44,493 bases of DNA from positions 1 through 44,493 of the forward strand of contig JBARZY010000074.1 in assembly GCA_049650345.1 (NCBI GenBank), given 5' to 3'. This document shows, in pieces, positions 26,123-35,062 of this stretch (its first letter is position 1; every line of letters starts with the position of its first letter). The notes under the pieces are model-generated. The model searched no databases, was not told the DNA's origin, and saw nothing but the letters and a program-made list of their open reading frames with translations. The stretch comes from Glaciecola sp049650345 (GTDB lineage Bacteria > Pseudomonadota > Gammaproteobacteria > Enterobacterales > Alteromonadaceae). The position numbers and the translations under genes were made by a program.

Positions 26123-27136
26123 GTGAGCACAACAACCAAGCCCATCGTATTAAGCGGCTGCCAGCCATCTGGCCAGTTAACCCTAGGAAATTATTTAGGC
26201 GCTCTTCGCCAGTGGGTGCACATGCAACACACCCATGATTGCTTATATATGTTAGTGGACTTACATGCGATTACTGTTCGCCAAGACCCTGCAGCATTAA
26301 ACCAAGCCTGTTTAGATGGTCTAGCCTTGTATCTCGCCTGTGGTATTGACCCCAATAAAAGTACAATTTTTATGCAGTCTCATGTGCCCGAACATGCACA
26401 ATTAGGTTGGGTGCTCAATTGCTACACGCAAATGGGCGAACTAAACCGCATGACGCAGTTCAAAGACAAGTCTCAAAAGAACCAATCTAATGTCAATGTC
26501 GGCTTGTATGCTTATCCTGTGTTACAAGCTGCAGATATTCTACTTTATCAAGCCAATGAAGTCCCTGTGGGTGAGGACCAAAAACAACATTTAGAACTTA
26601 CTCGCGATATCGCAACACGATTTAACAATATTTACTCAGATGTATTCAACCTACCCGAGCCTTTTATTCCTAAAGACGGTGCCCGAGTAATGAGTTTGCA
26701 AGAACCCAACAAAAAAATGTCCAAATCTGACAGTAATCCAAACAATGTGATTGGCTTGCTTGAAGATACCAAAAAATTGACCAAAAAAATAAAACGCGCC
26801 GTTACCGATAGTGATGAACAAGCAAACATTTACTACAACATTGAAGAAAAACCAGGCGTCTCAAACTTGCTATCATTGTTAAGTGCGACTACTGGCAAGT
26901 CTATACAAAGCCTTGAGCCACAATATACAGACAAAATGTATGGACACTTAAAGGCCGATGTAGCGGAAGCGGTAGTGTCTTTGCTTACGCCTATCCAGGC
27001 TGAATATGCACGCATTCGTGCAGATCATGGGTACTTGCAAGAAGTCATGCACCAAGGTAGTGCTAAAGCTCGAGAGAAAGCGTCCGATACATTAGCAAAG
27101 GTGTACTCAGCTTTGGGTTTTATTCCAAGACAATAG
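26123..27136 (+). CDS. trpS: Tryptophanyl-tRNA synthetase
   Basis: Class I aminoacyl-tRNA synthetase charging tRNA-Trp. It has 337 residues. The HIGH-equivalent segment is 'SGQLTLGNYLGA' near residue 20 and the KMSKS loop is at 198-202. The start is GTG with AGGAC upstream. The family signature 'YPVLQAADILLYQANEVPVGEDQ' is present. It sits between rpe and pabA with 9- and 8-base gaps, so it is cotranscribed with both. Confidence 0.97.
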   Translation: MSTTTKPIVLSGCQPSGQLTLGNYLGALRQWVHMQHTHDCLYMLVDLHAITVRQDPAALNQACLDGLALYLACGIDPNKSTIFMQSHVPEHAQLGWVLNCYTQMGELNRMTQFKDKSQKNQSNVNVGLYAYPVLQAADILLYQANEVPVGEDQKQHLELTRDIATRFNNIYSDVFNLPEPFIPKDGARVMSLQEPNKKMSKSDSNPNNVIGLLEDTKKLTKKIKRAVTDSDEQANIYYNIEEKPGVSNLLSLLSATTGKSIQSLEPQYTDKMYGHLKADVAEAVVSLLTPIQAEYARIRADHGYLQEVMHQGSAKAREKASDTLAKVYSALGFIPRQ

Positions 27137-27144
27137 GTCATAGT

Positions 27145-27726
27145 GTGGTTTTAATCATTGATAACTATGACTCGTTTACGTTTAACCTTGCACGGTACTT
27201 TGAAGAACTTGGCAAGCCTGTTGAGGTAGTCAAAAACGATGAAATTTCGTTAGCGACGCTACAACAACTTAGGTTTTCGCATCTTGTGATATCACCTGGC
27301 CCATGTACACCAAATGAGTCTGGGATTTGTTTACAGGCCATAAAAAAGTTAGCAGGACAGGTACCAATATTAGGTGTATGCCTTGGCCATCAAGCAATTG
27401 CTCAAGTATATGGTGGGTTAGTAGAGCGCGCCCAACATATTAGGCATGGCAAAACATCTACTATACAGGTGGGTAACGAGAAAAGTCGGCTCTTCAAAAA
27501 CTGCCCAAGCAGCTTTGAGGTCACTCGCTACCATTCATTATTAGTGAATGAAGCAACATTACCCCCTGATTTTTTGGTGTCAGCATATACAACCACGCAA
27601 GGAATACGGGAGGTGATGGCTATTGAGAACCCCGCACTTCGTTTGTATGGGCTGCAGTATCATCCTGAATCGTTGCTAACTGAATATGGCCACAAAGTAT
27701 TAGAAAATTTTATCAATAAAGGATAG
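27145..27726 (+). CDS. pabA: Aminodeoxychorismate synthase component II (glutamine amidotransferase)
   Basis: Supplies ammonia from glutamine to PabB for p-aminobenzoate (folate) synthesis. It has 193 residues with a GTG start. The class I amidotransferase triad is visible: Cys79 in GVCLGHQ, and His173 and Glu175 in YHPES. PabA and anthranilate synthase TrpG are close relatives and some are shared between the two pathways; with no trp operon nearby and trpS/ast neighbours, PabA is the better call. No pabB is present in the window. The stop overlaps the next start by one base. Confidence 0.88.
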   Translation: MVLIIDNYDSFTFNLARYFEELGKPVEVVKNDEISLATLQQLRFSHLVISPGPCTPNESGICLQAIKKLAGQVPILGVCLGHQAIAQVYGGLVERAQHIRHGKTSTIQVGNEKSRLFKNCPSSFEVTRYHSLLVNEATLPPDFLVSAYTTTQGIREVMAIENPALRLYGLQYHPESLLTEYGHKVLENFINKG

Positions 27727-28952
27727 TGCACTTGACCGTTCGCTTAAAAAAGAGTGTTAGCCAACTGGCTGGAATATACAACAACCGCTTTGAAAAAATG
27801 CTGTTGTCACTCGATGAGGCTATTATTGACGCTGGGCGCAAAACCGAAAAGCAACGACTCATTGAAGACTCTGAACAACACGAATCCAGAAGATTGCTGT
27901 TATCAGTAGAAGAATTAGCGAACAAAAAGCGTGAGATTGCCGCCACCGCCGAAAATGCCTTTTTGCTACAGATAGAGGCTGACTTTCACCAAGAGCTAAT
28001 TGCCGACCTAGAAGTTGAATTCAGAGACACCGAAGAGATAATGCAGAATATTTTGCGTTTTGATGCATCATTAGGCAAGCTACTCGATATTTTGTACACT
28101 GAATCTTGTTCAATCAGTCGCTTAGTCGCTTGCTTTGAAACCCTTCCGTGGCTTGAAGAAGCCATAATGAAATTTGTTAGACAACCTAAGTATCGTCGTG
28201 TTGATTCGGCAGGACACCCTATTATATTGCGGACAATACGCAGTGCACTCAGTTTTATCGGTATTGAAAGCTTACGCTCATTAATACCGGTACTGATTGC
28301 CCAACACACTAACCCCATGCGTTCAGAATTTACCCCAGATTTAGTTAAACACATGTGGCTATACACTATTGGCACCGGCAACATTGCCAAAACCTTAGCA
28401 GAGTCACGTAGTATACGCCCACATTTCGGTTTTAACCTTGGGTTGTTCTCTAACATTGGCCGTACCTGTATTGTTAACTTGTATTTGCGCGCGTTTGATA
28501 GCAAGTTACGTCAACAGATTATAAAAGCGCGTAAGTCGAACAATCCTAATCAAGCCAAAGCATTGGCTTCGTTATCACCTTCACACAAATATATTATTAT
28601 GTTGTGGAAGCGCCATGCCAACAAAATCACTGCTAACATAATACAAGCACTCAACTGTAAGTGGCTAACCATTGCTACGGGTTTTGAAGACTTTAGCAAC
28701 ATTCGAGAAATCAGTATTACCTCGGTCGAAAAGCAAGACTTGCACCCCTTTGCCAAGCTGTTGTTTAGTGCACAAGGTTTCATGCAATATAAAATGATGT
28801 ACCGAGAAAAACTCATGGGCAAAGAAGAGGCCATGATGTATCTACGAAACTTCGGTATAGGCTCAAAGGATGTATCTTCGGTGTCAAAGGTAAGTTTGAC
28901 CGGAGTTGAGTTAAATATTGCAGGCACAATAGACGAGTCGAGCGAAAGTTAG
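27726..28952 (+). CDS. HDOD-domain protein
   Basis: A 408-residue soluble protein. Residues about 10-115 are charged and helical, probably coiled coil. Residues about 115-320 form an HDOD domain ('LGKLLDILYTESCSISRLVACFETLPWLEEAIMKF'-type opening, shown here only as a landmark by position 120-155, then 'IRSALSFIGIESLRSLIPVLI'). HDOD domains are HD-fold relatives without the catalytic His-Asp pair and usually act in signalling or c-di-GMP-linked regulation. The GTG start overlaps the pabA stop by one base, so translation is probably coupled. No conventional output domain is visible. Confidence 0.82.
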   Translation: MHLTVRLKKSVSQLAGIYNNRFEKMLLSLDEAIIDAGRKTEKQRLIEDSEQHESRRLLLSVEELANKKREIAATAENAFLLQIEADFHQELIADLEVEFRDTEEIMQNILRFDASLGKLLDILYTESCSISRLVACFETLPWLEEAIMKFVRQPKYRRVDSAGHPIILRTIRSALSFIGIESLRSLIPVLIAQHTNPMRSEFTPDLVKHMWLYTIGTGNIAKTLAESRSIRPHFGFNLGLFSNIGRTCIVNLYLRAFDSKLRQQIIKARKSNNPNQAKALASLSPSHKYIIMLWKRHANKITANIIQALNCKWLTIATGFEDFSNIREISITSVEKQDLHPFAKLLFSAQGFMQYKMMYREKLMGKEEAMMYLRNFGIGSKDVSSVSKVSLTGVELNIAGTIDESSES

Positions 28953-28994
28953 GAGATTTCTACCATCATTATTGATATTTTTTAGATTTTTTTG

Positions 28995-29008
28995 TGAATA
29001 GTTATGCG
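28995..29008 (+). promoter_or_regulatory. Candidate ArgR box, upstream site
   Basis: TGAATAGTTATGCG matches the ARG-box consensus TGAATAATTATTCA at 11 of 14 positions by eye. It lies about 310 bases before astC. An AT-rich palindrome of this kind occurs by chance in such DNA, so confidence is low. Confidence 0.3.
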
Positions 29009-29130
29009 CATCGATGCCTAGCTATGTTGCTAATTTAGATGCTTCTTTAATGTCACTAGCAAATCGATGCACGTTTACATACCGTTATAAACAACATCAT
29101 CAGCGTTTAGTCAGGTCAGTAATACACACT

Positions 29131-29144
29131 AAAATATTTATTCA
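29131..29144 (+). promoter_or_regulatory. Candidate ArgR box, downstream site
   Basis: AAAATATTTATTCA matches TGAATAATTATTCA at 11 of 14 positions, with a perfect right half. It lies about 170 bases before astC. ArgR controls ast genes in several gammaproteobacteria, but true ArgR operators are usually two boxes 2-3 bases apart and I see no clear adjacent partner. Confidence 0.35.
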
Positions 29145-29317
29145 TTATTTTCACAAATCCCGTCATAGCTCAGTAAAAACAAGGCGTTAAGCAATTCTTG
29201 CATAGCGACATAGCCATTTTTATCTGGCATACTCTGCCTTCATTTTGGTAATAATACGGTGGTTTTCACCCTTCGATTACCTGAAAACAGCTTTATCAAT
29301 ATTAGTGAGGTTTTAAT

Positions 29318-30535
29318 ATGCAAGTGACTCGTGACACATTTAACGATGTAATGGTTCCAAACTACAATCCAGCAGCCATGGTGCCCGTTCGCGGCGAAGG
29401 CTCTCGAGTGTGGGATCAAAACGGCGCTGAGTATATCGACTTTGCAGGCGGTATTGCGGTAAACGTATTAGGGCACTGCCACCCAGCTTTAACCAAAGCC
29501 TTGCAAGACCAAGGCAACAAAATATGGCATTTAAGTAACGTATTTACTAACGAACCAGCTTTACGCTTAGCAAAAAAACTCACCGACAACACCTTTGCCA
29601 GCAAGGTTTATTTTGCTAATTCAGGCGCCGAAGCGAATGAAGCTGCATTAAAACTAGCCCGTCGCTTTGCACTTGATCACCACGGTGAAGGCAAAGACGA
29701 AATTATTGCTTTTAAGCAAGGCTTTCACGGTCGAACTTTCTTCACGGTAACGGTCGGCGGCCAGCCGGCTTATTCAGATGGGTTTGGTCCTAAGCCAGGC
29801 GGTATTACGCATTGCGAATATGGCAATATTGATATGCTAGCAGAACACATGTCAGATAAAACCTGCGCTATCATGATGGAGCCCATGCAAGGTGAAGGCG
29901 GTATTATTGTACCTGACCCAGCCTTTGTTAAGGCAGCTCGCGAATTATGCGACAAACACAATGCACTGCTTATATTTGATGAAGTACAATCAGGTATGGG
30001 GCGTACAGGTAAACTATATGAATATATGAATCTGGGCGTAACACCTGATATATTAACGACGGCTAAGTCATTAGGTGGAGGCTTCCCCGTGGGAGCAATG
30101 CTAACTACTGATAGCGTAGCGACTAGTTTAAAAGCCGGAACCCATGGCAGTACTTACGGCGGTAACCCTTTAGCGTGTGCGGTTGCTGAAGCCGTATTTG
30201 ATGTCGTTAATACACCGGAAGTACTTTCAGCCGTACTCGAAAAAGAAGCCCTCTTCAGAGAGCACTTAGCGCGCATTAACGATAAATATAATGTGTTCAG
30301 TGAAATTCGTGGTAAAGGCATGCTATTAGGCTGTGCATTAAATGAAACTTACAAAGGCCGTGCACGCGACTTTATGGTGGCTGCGAACGAAGAGCACATG
30401 ATGTGCTTAGTTGCTGGTATGAACGTAGTGCGTTTTGCTCCATCACTGGTCATTCCCAATGAAGACATTATTGAAGGTCTTGCAAGATTTGAGCGTGGTA
30501 TAGGCAAACTCGTTGCCGCCGACGCTGCAAAATAG
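29318..30535 (+). CDS. astC: Succinylornithine / acetylornithine aminotransferase
   Basis: PLP-dependent class III aminotransferase of 405 residues. The PLP lysine is Lys250 in TTAKSLGGGFPVGAM; 'FANSGAEANEAALKLARRF' and 'HGSTYGGNPLACAVA' are the family blocks. As first gene of an operon with astA and astD it should act on N-succinylornithine in arginine breakdown. The family is bifunctional (ArgD/AstC), and since the arginine biosynthesis run in the window has no argD, this enzyme may serve both pathways. A GAGG ribosome site lies 8 bases before the ATG; astA follows after 11 bases. Confidence 0.9.
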   Translation: MQVTRDTFNDVMVPNYNPAAMVPVRGEGSRVWDQNGAEYIDFAGGIAVNVLGHCHPALTKALQDQGNKIWHLSNVFTNEPALRLAKKLTDNTFASKVYFANSGAEANEAALKLARRFALDHHGEGKDEIIAFKQGFHGRTFFTVTVGGQPAYSDGFGPKPGGITHCEYGNIDMLAEHMSDKTCAIMMEPMQGEGGIIVPDPAFVKAARELCDKHNALLIFDEVQSGMGRTGKLYEYMNLGVTPDILTTAKSLGGGFPVGAMLTTDSVATSLKAGTHGSTYGGNPLACAVAEAVFDVVNTPEVLSAVLEKEALFREHLARINDKYNVFSEIRGKGMLLGCALNETYKGRARDFMVAANEEHMMCLVAGMNVVRFAPSLVIPNEDIIEGLARFERGIGKLVAADAAK

Positions 30536-30546
30536 TAGCCACGTCT

Positions 30547-31584
30547 ATGTTAATCATTAGACCGATAACACCTACCGACTATCCTGCGCTATATCAAATA
30601 GCGCAGGACTCTGGTATTGGGTTTACCTCATTGCCCGTTAACGAGGCATTACTTAAACAAAAAATTGAAGCCGCACAAACTGCGTTTTCATCACATCCTG
30701 AACAGCCTGGCCAACAAAGTTATTTCTTTGTGATGGAAGACACCGAAACCGGTGAAGTGGTAGGCACATCGGGAATTGAAGCAACAGTAGGCACGCAAGA
30801 TGCCTTTTATCACTATCACTTGGGTAAAGTAGTGCATGCCTCGCGTGAACTAAACGTGCATAACTCTGTGGAAATTTTAACATTTTGTAATGACTATACC
30901 GGCGTAAGCGAGATTTGTTCTTTGTTTTTAAAAGAAAGTGCGCGTAACGGTTTAACCGGTAGATTATTGTCAAAATTCCGATTTTTGTTTATGGCACAGC
31001 ATGCCCATCGTTTTGCTGAAACTGTTATTGCCGAAATGCGCGGTGTGTCAGACGAAAATGGCAGCTCACCCTTTTGGGAATGGCTAGAGGCACATTTCTT
31101 CTCGGTAGATTTTCCCACGGCCGATTACTTAACTGGCATAGGCAATAAAATATTTATTGCTGAATTAATGCCAAAGTACCCTATTTACGTCAATTTGCTT
31201 TCTAAAGATGCACAGGCCTCTATTGGCAAAGTGCATGAGAAAACGCGCCCTGCCTTGCGCTTGCTAGAGCAAGAAGGGTTTAAATGCCGAGGTTATGTGG
31301 ATATATTCGATGCAGGCCCTACTGTGGAAGCAGAAGTTTCGAACATCACCACGGTACGTCACAGCCACGAGGCCAATGTGCAAGTAGTGCCACAACTCGA
31401 CACTACTGACTTAGACGAACACTTTATTATCAATGCAAAAATTCAAGATTTTAGAGCCTGCATTGGACACGTACAAATAGTCGACAGCACCACCGTGCTC
31501 ATTAATCAAGAAACTGCTAACGCATTAATAATAGAAAATGGCGACACCATTCGATTTGCGAGCAGCAACATCAAATATAACTAA
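30547..31584 (+). CDS. astA: Arginine N-succinyltransferase
   Basis: Catalyses the first step of the ammonia-producing arginine succinyltransferase (AST) pathway, joining succinyl-CoA and arginine. It has 345 residues, the usual length. The opening 'IIRPITPTDYPALYQIAQ' and the core 'SREIC'-like 'VSEICSLFL', 'GLTGRLLSKFRFLFMA' and 'AEMRGVSDENGSSPFWEWL' are typical. The fold is a GNAT-related double domain. It is in the operon with astC (11-base gap) and astD (22-base gap). Confidence 0.94.
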   Translation: MLIIRPITPTDYPALYQIAQDSGIGFTSLPVNEALLKQKIEAAQTAFSSHPEQPGQQSYFFVMEDTETGEVVGTSGIEATVGTQDAFYHYHLGKVVHASRELNVHNSVEILTFCNDYTGVSEICSLFLKESARNGLTGRLLSKFRFLFMAQHAHRFAETVIAEMRGVSDENGSSPFWEWLEAHFFSVDFPTADYLTGIGNKIFIAELMPKYPIYVNLLSKDAQASIGKVHEKTRPALRLLEQEGFKCRGYVDIFDAGPTVEAEVSNITTVRHSHEANVQVVPQLDTTDLDEHFIINAKIQDFRACIGHVQIVDSTTVLINQETANALIIENGDTIRFASSNIKYN

Positions 31585-31606
31585 TACAGTTAAAGAGGCG
31601 TTTTAT

Positions 31607-33082
31607 ATGTCACAAGCAACACATTTTATTAATGGTGAGTGGATATCAGGCAATGGCTCGATGTTTACGTCAATTGATCCGGCTAAAAATCAAGTAGTGT
31701 GGGAAGGTGTTAGCGCCGATTCTGCGCAAGTAGATCTTGCCATTAAATCAGCCCGTGATGCTTTTCTAACCTGGTCATTACTCGATTTTGATGACCGCCT
31801 GCATATTGTCAAAAAGTTTGCTGAATTACTGGGCGAGCACAAGGCTGAGTTAGCTAAAATCATCGCCAAAGATACCGGTAAGCCCGAATGGGAAACAGCC
31901 ACAGAAGTGGGTGCCATGATAGGTAAAATTGCCATATCAGAACGCGCTTATCATGAACGCACGGGTACTGTAGAAAACCCTGTACCAGCCGGAAAAGCAA
32001 TATTACGGCATCGACCTCATGGTGTTGTTGCGGTATTTGGCCCGTATAACTTTCCTGGTCATTTGCCCAATGGACACATTGTACCGGCCTTATTGGCGGG
32101 TAATACGGTGGTATTTAAACCCAGCGATCTCACTCCACTAGTGGCCGAATATACCGTCAAACTATGGCAAAAGGCTGGTCTACCTGCTGGCGTGGTGAAC
32201 TTAGTGCAAGGCCAAGTAGACACAGGCAAAGCGCTTGCTAGCCATGAGCAAATAGACGGATTGTTTTTCACTGGTAGTTCTGCCACCGGCAAACTATTAC
32301 ACGAACAATATGCCGGACAGCCTGGCAAAATATTAGCGCTTGAGATGGGCGGCAACAACGCACTTATCGTGACATCTGTAGACGACAAGCTCGCCGCCGT
32401 CCACGACATTATCCAATCGGCATTTATTACCTCGGGTCAGCGCTGTACTTGTGCTCGTAAACTGATGTTACCCGTAGGCGCTGAAGGTGATGCACTACTC
32501 ACAAGCTTGATTACTGCCACTAAAAAACTCATTCCTGGGCAATATGACGCCGAGCAACAACCGTTTATGGGCGCCATGATCTCAGCTAAAGCCGCAGCAA
32601 TGATGGTCGCTGCACAAACGTCGCTAGTCGCATTAGGCGGTAAACCATTGTTGAGCATGCAGCATATTGATGAACAAACCGGTTTGGTTACCCCTGGTAT
32701 AATTGACGTGACTACCATAGCCGACCAACTGCCTGACGAAGAGCACTTTGGCCCGTTATTGAAAGTTATCCGCTATTCATCGTTAGATGAAGCAATTGCT
32801 TTAGCGAACAACACCCGCTTCGGACTGTCTGCAGGCTTACTGGCCGATAACAAAGATGACTACGATTACTTTTTACCGCGTATTCGCGCCGGCATTGTTA
32901 ATTGGAATAGGCCTATTACTGGCGCCAGTGGAGCAGCTCCGTTTGGTGGTGTAGGTGATAGCGGTAATCATCGCGCTAGTGCTTATTATGCTGCCGATTA
33001 TTGCGCTTACCCCGTTGCCAGCGTTGAGCTAGACAAAGTCACGTTACCAGGCACATTAAGCCCGGGTCTTGTATTAGAATAA
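31607..33082 (+). CDS. astD: Succinylglutamate semialdehyde dehydrogenase
   Basis: NAD-dependent aldehyde dehydrogenase of the AST pathway. I use the ATG at 31607 with AAAGAGG upstream, giving 491 residues; an in-frame start at 31538 would overlap astA. The nucleotide-binding 'FTGSSATGKLL', the catalytic Glu in LALEMGGNN and the catalytic Cys280 in SGQRCTCARK are visible. It lies between astA and the DUF1338 gene with 22-base gaps on each side. Confidence 0.95.
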   Translation: MSQATHFINGEWISGNGSMFTSIDPAKNQVVWEGVSADSAQVDLAIKSARDAFLTWSLLDFDDRLHIVKKFAELLGEHKAELAKIIAKDTGKPEWETATEVGAMIGKIAISERAYHERTGTVENPVPAGKAILRHRPHGVVAVFGPYNFPGHLPNGHIVPALLAGNTVVFKPSDLTPLVAEYTVKLWQKAGLPAGVVNLVQGQVDTGKALASHEQIDGLFFTGSSATGKLLHEQYAGQPGKILALEMGGNNALIVTSVDDKLAAVHDIIQSAFITSGQRCTCARKLMLPVGAEGDALLTSLITATKKLIPGQYDAEQQPFMGAMISAKAAAMMVAAQTSLVALGGKPLLSMQHIDEQTGLVTPGIIDVTTIADQLPDEEHFGPLLKVIRYSSLDEAIALANNTRFGLSAGLLADNKDDYDYFLPRIRAGIVNWNRPITGASGAAPFGGVGDSGNHRASAYYAADYCAYPVASVELDKVTLPGTLSPGLVLE

Positions 33083-33104
33083 CAACACACACAGGATAAT
33101 AACC

Positions 33105-33911
33105 ATGCACACTACGGTAGAAAGTTTATTTAATGGCTTATGGCAAGATTATATTCATATTACGCCAAGCGCAGAACGTATTCACTCATTGCTGAAGGCC
33201 AAGACCAACAGCAACGATATTGTGAATGATCACATTGCGCTGCGTACGTTTAATATCGATGGCATCGGCTTAGCCGTATTGGCAAAGCATTTTTTAAGTT
33301 TAGGATATGAGCAAAAAGGCGATTATGATTTCGCTTCAAAAAAGCTGACTGCCCAGCATTTTGAGCATCCCAATCCTTTAGTACCCAAGGTATTTATTAG
33401 TGAATTGCGCGTGAATGAATTAAGCGCTGAAGCACAGAGTATTATTCATAATTTGGTTGCTCAAATGGATAAAACTGCAGTAACTAACGATGATTTTTTA
33501 TATTCAGGCGCCCATTGGCAGGCCTCTAGTACGCAATATAAAACTTTGTTAGCAGAATCTGAGTACGCAGCATGGATGGCAGCATGGGGCTTTCGAGCCA
33601 ATCACTTCACGGTAAGCATTAACCACCTGGGCAATATTGACGAACTGCACACAGTTAATCAAATACTGAAAGACGCAGGTTACACGCTAAACACTGCGGG
33701 TGGCGAAATTAAAGGCGGAGAAGACGTATGTTTAGCTCAGTCGAGTACTATGGCCGATAGCAGTGACGTACAATTTAGCGATGCTAGCGTTGCTATACCT
33801 AGCTGTTTTTATGAATTTGCGCAACGTTACGAGCAGGCAAACGGTGAGTTATATCAAGGCTTTGTGGCAGCTTCAGCCGATAAGATATTTGAAAGCACCA
33901 ACGTTAACTAA
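33105..33911 (+). CDS. DUF1338 (2-oxoadipate dioxygenase/decarboxylase-like) protein
   Basis: A 268-residue protein of the DUF1338 family, a VOC-superfamily metalloenzyme group whose characterised member HglS is a 2-oxoadipate dioxygenase/decarboxylase in lysine breakdown. Candidate metal ligands fit the family pattern: His43 in NDHIALRTF, His167 in RANHFTVSIN and Glu237 in SCFYEFAQRY. As the fourth gene of the ast operon (AGGA ribosome site, 22 bases after astD) it probably handles a 2-oxo acid or a by-product of arginine breakdown; the substrate is not known from sequence. Confidence 0.85.
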   Translation: MHTTVESLFNGLWQDYIHITPSAERIHSLLKAKTNSNDIVNDHIALRTFNIDGIGLAVLAKHFLSLGYEQKGDYDFASKKLTAQHFEHPNPLVPKVFISELRVNELSAEAQSIIHNLVAQMDKTAVTNDDFLYSGAHWQASSTQYKTLLAESEYAAWMAAWGFRANHFTVSINHLGNIDELHTVNQILKDAGYTLNTAGGEIKGGEDVCLAQSSTMADSSDVQFSDASVAIPSCFYEFAQRYEQANGELYQGFVAASADKIFESTNVN

Positions 33912-34129
33912 CTCAAGGCAACGGCGCATAATTTACATGCGTCGACAACGCTTACCCATGCGTGTTGCGCTGGTACATTTCCTACAATACCTGTCAGCTT
34001 TTTTTACACAACTCATATACAATTAATTAACATTTAGCATAACCTATTGAAAATATGACGTAAATACAATGCGGCTCAAATTATGCTTGTTTGTTTTTCA
34101 ACAAACTATTCGGCCTTTTTGGAACGTCC

Positions 34130-34978
34130 ATGTCTACATTTAAAACCTTCACTACTGGCTTATGCTTATTAATATTACCTTCATTATTACAAGCATCTGT
34201 TATCCCATCCGATATCGCAATTACAGCAAATATTGCATTTGACGATGACCCCGCTACCGGCTCATTCGACACAACAGGGCGCGCATCACAAAGCGCCATT
34301 ATGGATATTATAAGTAGTGGCAGTGTATCGTCTAGTAGTGTAGCGGGCTTAGTAGTAAGCGGAGACAATCCATTAACTGGTAGTATTAATGAAACCGGCG
34401 ACGGCATGAGTATAGCTGCTGATATTTTGGGGGGACCTGATAGCACTGCCGATGGTTTTTTCTTTGATTATTCATTGGGATTAACAAATAGCTCGTCTGT
34501 AAATGACTATATGCTGGTGTTTCAAATAGTGCTTGATAACTTTGTTAGTGCTAACCCAAACGATCTTGACCCTGGTGACTTTGATGGTTTTGCCGACAGC
34601 AAATCGTTTTTAGAACGTTCCGATACAGGTGAAGAACTCTTTTTTACCGATATAACCTCTGACAGTTTTGGTGACCAAATCGCTGGCGCACCTACTGATC
34701 CAGCAACAGCCGGTGCTGATATTTTTGATGCAAGAACCATCGACATTCAAATAATGCTGCCACGCAACGGCGCCTTTGACTTATTTGGTGATATGCAGCT
34801 TTCTGGGCTAAACGCCATTGTCGATACCAGCGGATTTTCAGTCTCACAGGCCTTGTCTATTTCGTTACTTAGCGTAAACAATCTTACGCAACCACCTACT
34901 GCCGCCTCAGCGCCTAGTGCAGCTTTATTAATTACACTGAGTTTGCTACTTCTTGTACGCGCACGAAATCGTGTGTAA
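34130..34978 (+). CDS. Exported protein with C-terminal sorting-signal-like tail
   Basis: A 282-residue acidic protein that I do not recognise. The start at 34130 gives a good signal peptide (about 1-23, MSTFKTFTTGLCLLILPSLL then QAS). The body is Asp/Ser/Gly/Thr-rich and beta-like, resembling 'choice-of-anchor' exoproteins. The C-terminus has the tripartite layout of PEP-CTERM-like tags: a short Pro/Ala segment (PPTAASAPS), a hydrophobic helix, then RARNRV. The canonical PEP motif is not present, so the processing enzyme is uncertain. It begins a group of three exported-protein genes. Confidence 0.65.
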   Translation: MSTFKTFTTGLCLLILPSLLQASVIPSDIAITANIAFDDDPATGSFDTTGRASQSAIMDIISSGSVSSSSVAGLVVSGDNPLTGSINETGDGMSIAADILGGPDSTADGFFFDYSLGLTNSSSVNDYMLVFQIVLDNFVSANPNDLDPGDFDGFADSKSFLERSDTGEELFFTDITSDSFGDQIAGAPTDPATAGADIFDARTIDIQIMLPRNGAFDLFGDMQLSGLNAIVDTSGFSVSQALSISLLSVNNLTQPPTAASAPSAALLITLSLLLLVRARNRV

Positions 34979-35062
34979 TAAAGTGTAGCAAGCAACCATT
35001 GCGTCTGTAGTATTGGCTAGCCTTTCTGTCAATTAGACTCCTTATCCACGCAAGGACTTAAT

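Larger units (their letters stand above)
28953..29317. other. 365-base region upstream of the ast operon
   Basis: No gene is seen. It is AT-rich, begins with T-runs after the HDOD stop (no hairpin) and should hold the promoter of astC. Two candidate arginine-repressor half-operators are listed separately. Confidence 0.5.

Noticed and set aside
33763..34026. Plus-strand frame running out of the DUF1338 gene
   Set aside because: Mostly overlaps DUF1338 in another frame, with arginine-rich low-quality translation and no ribosome site.
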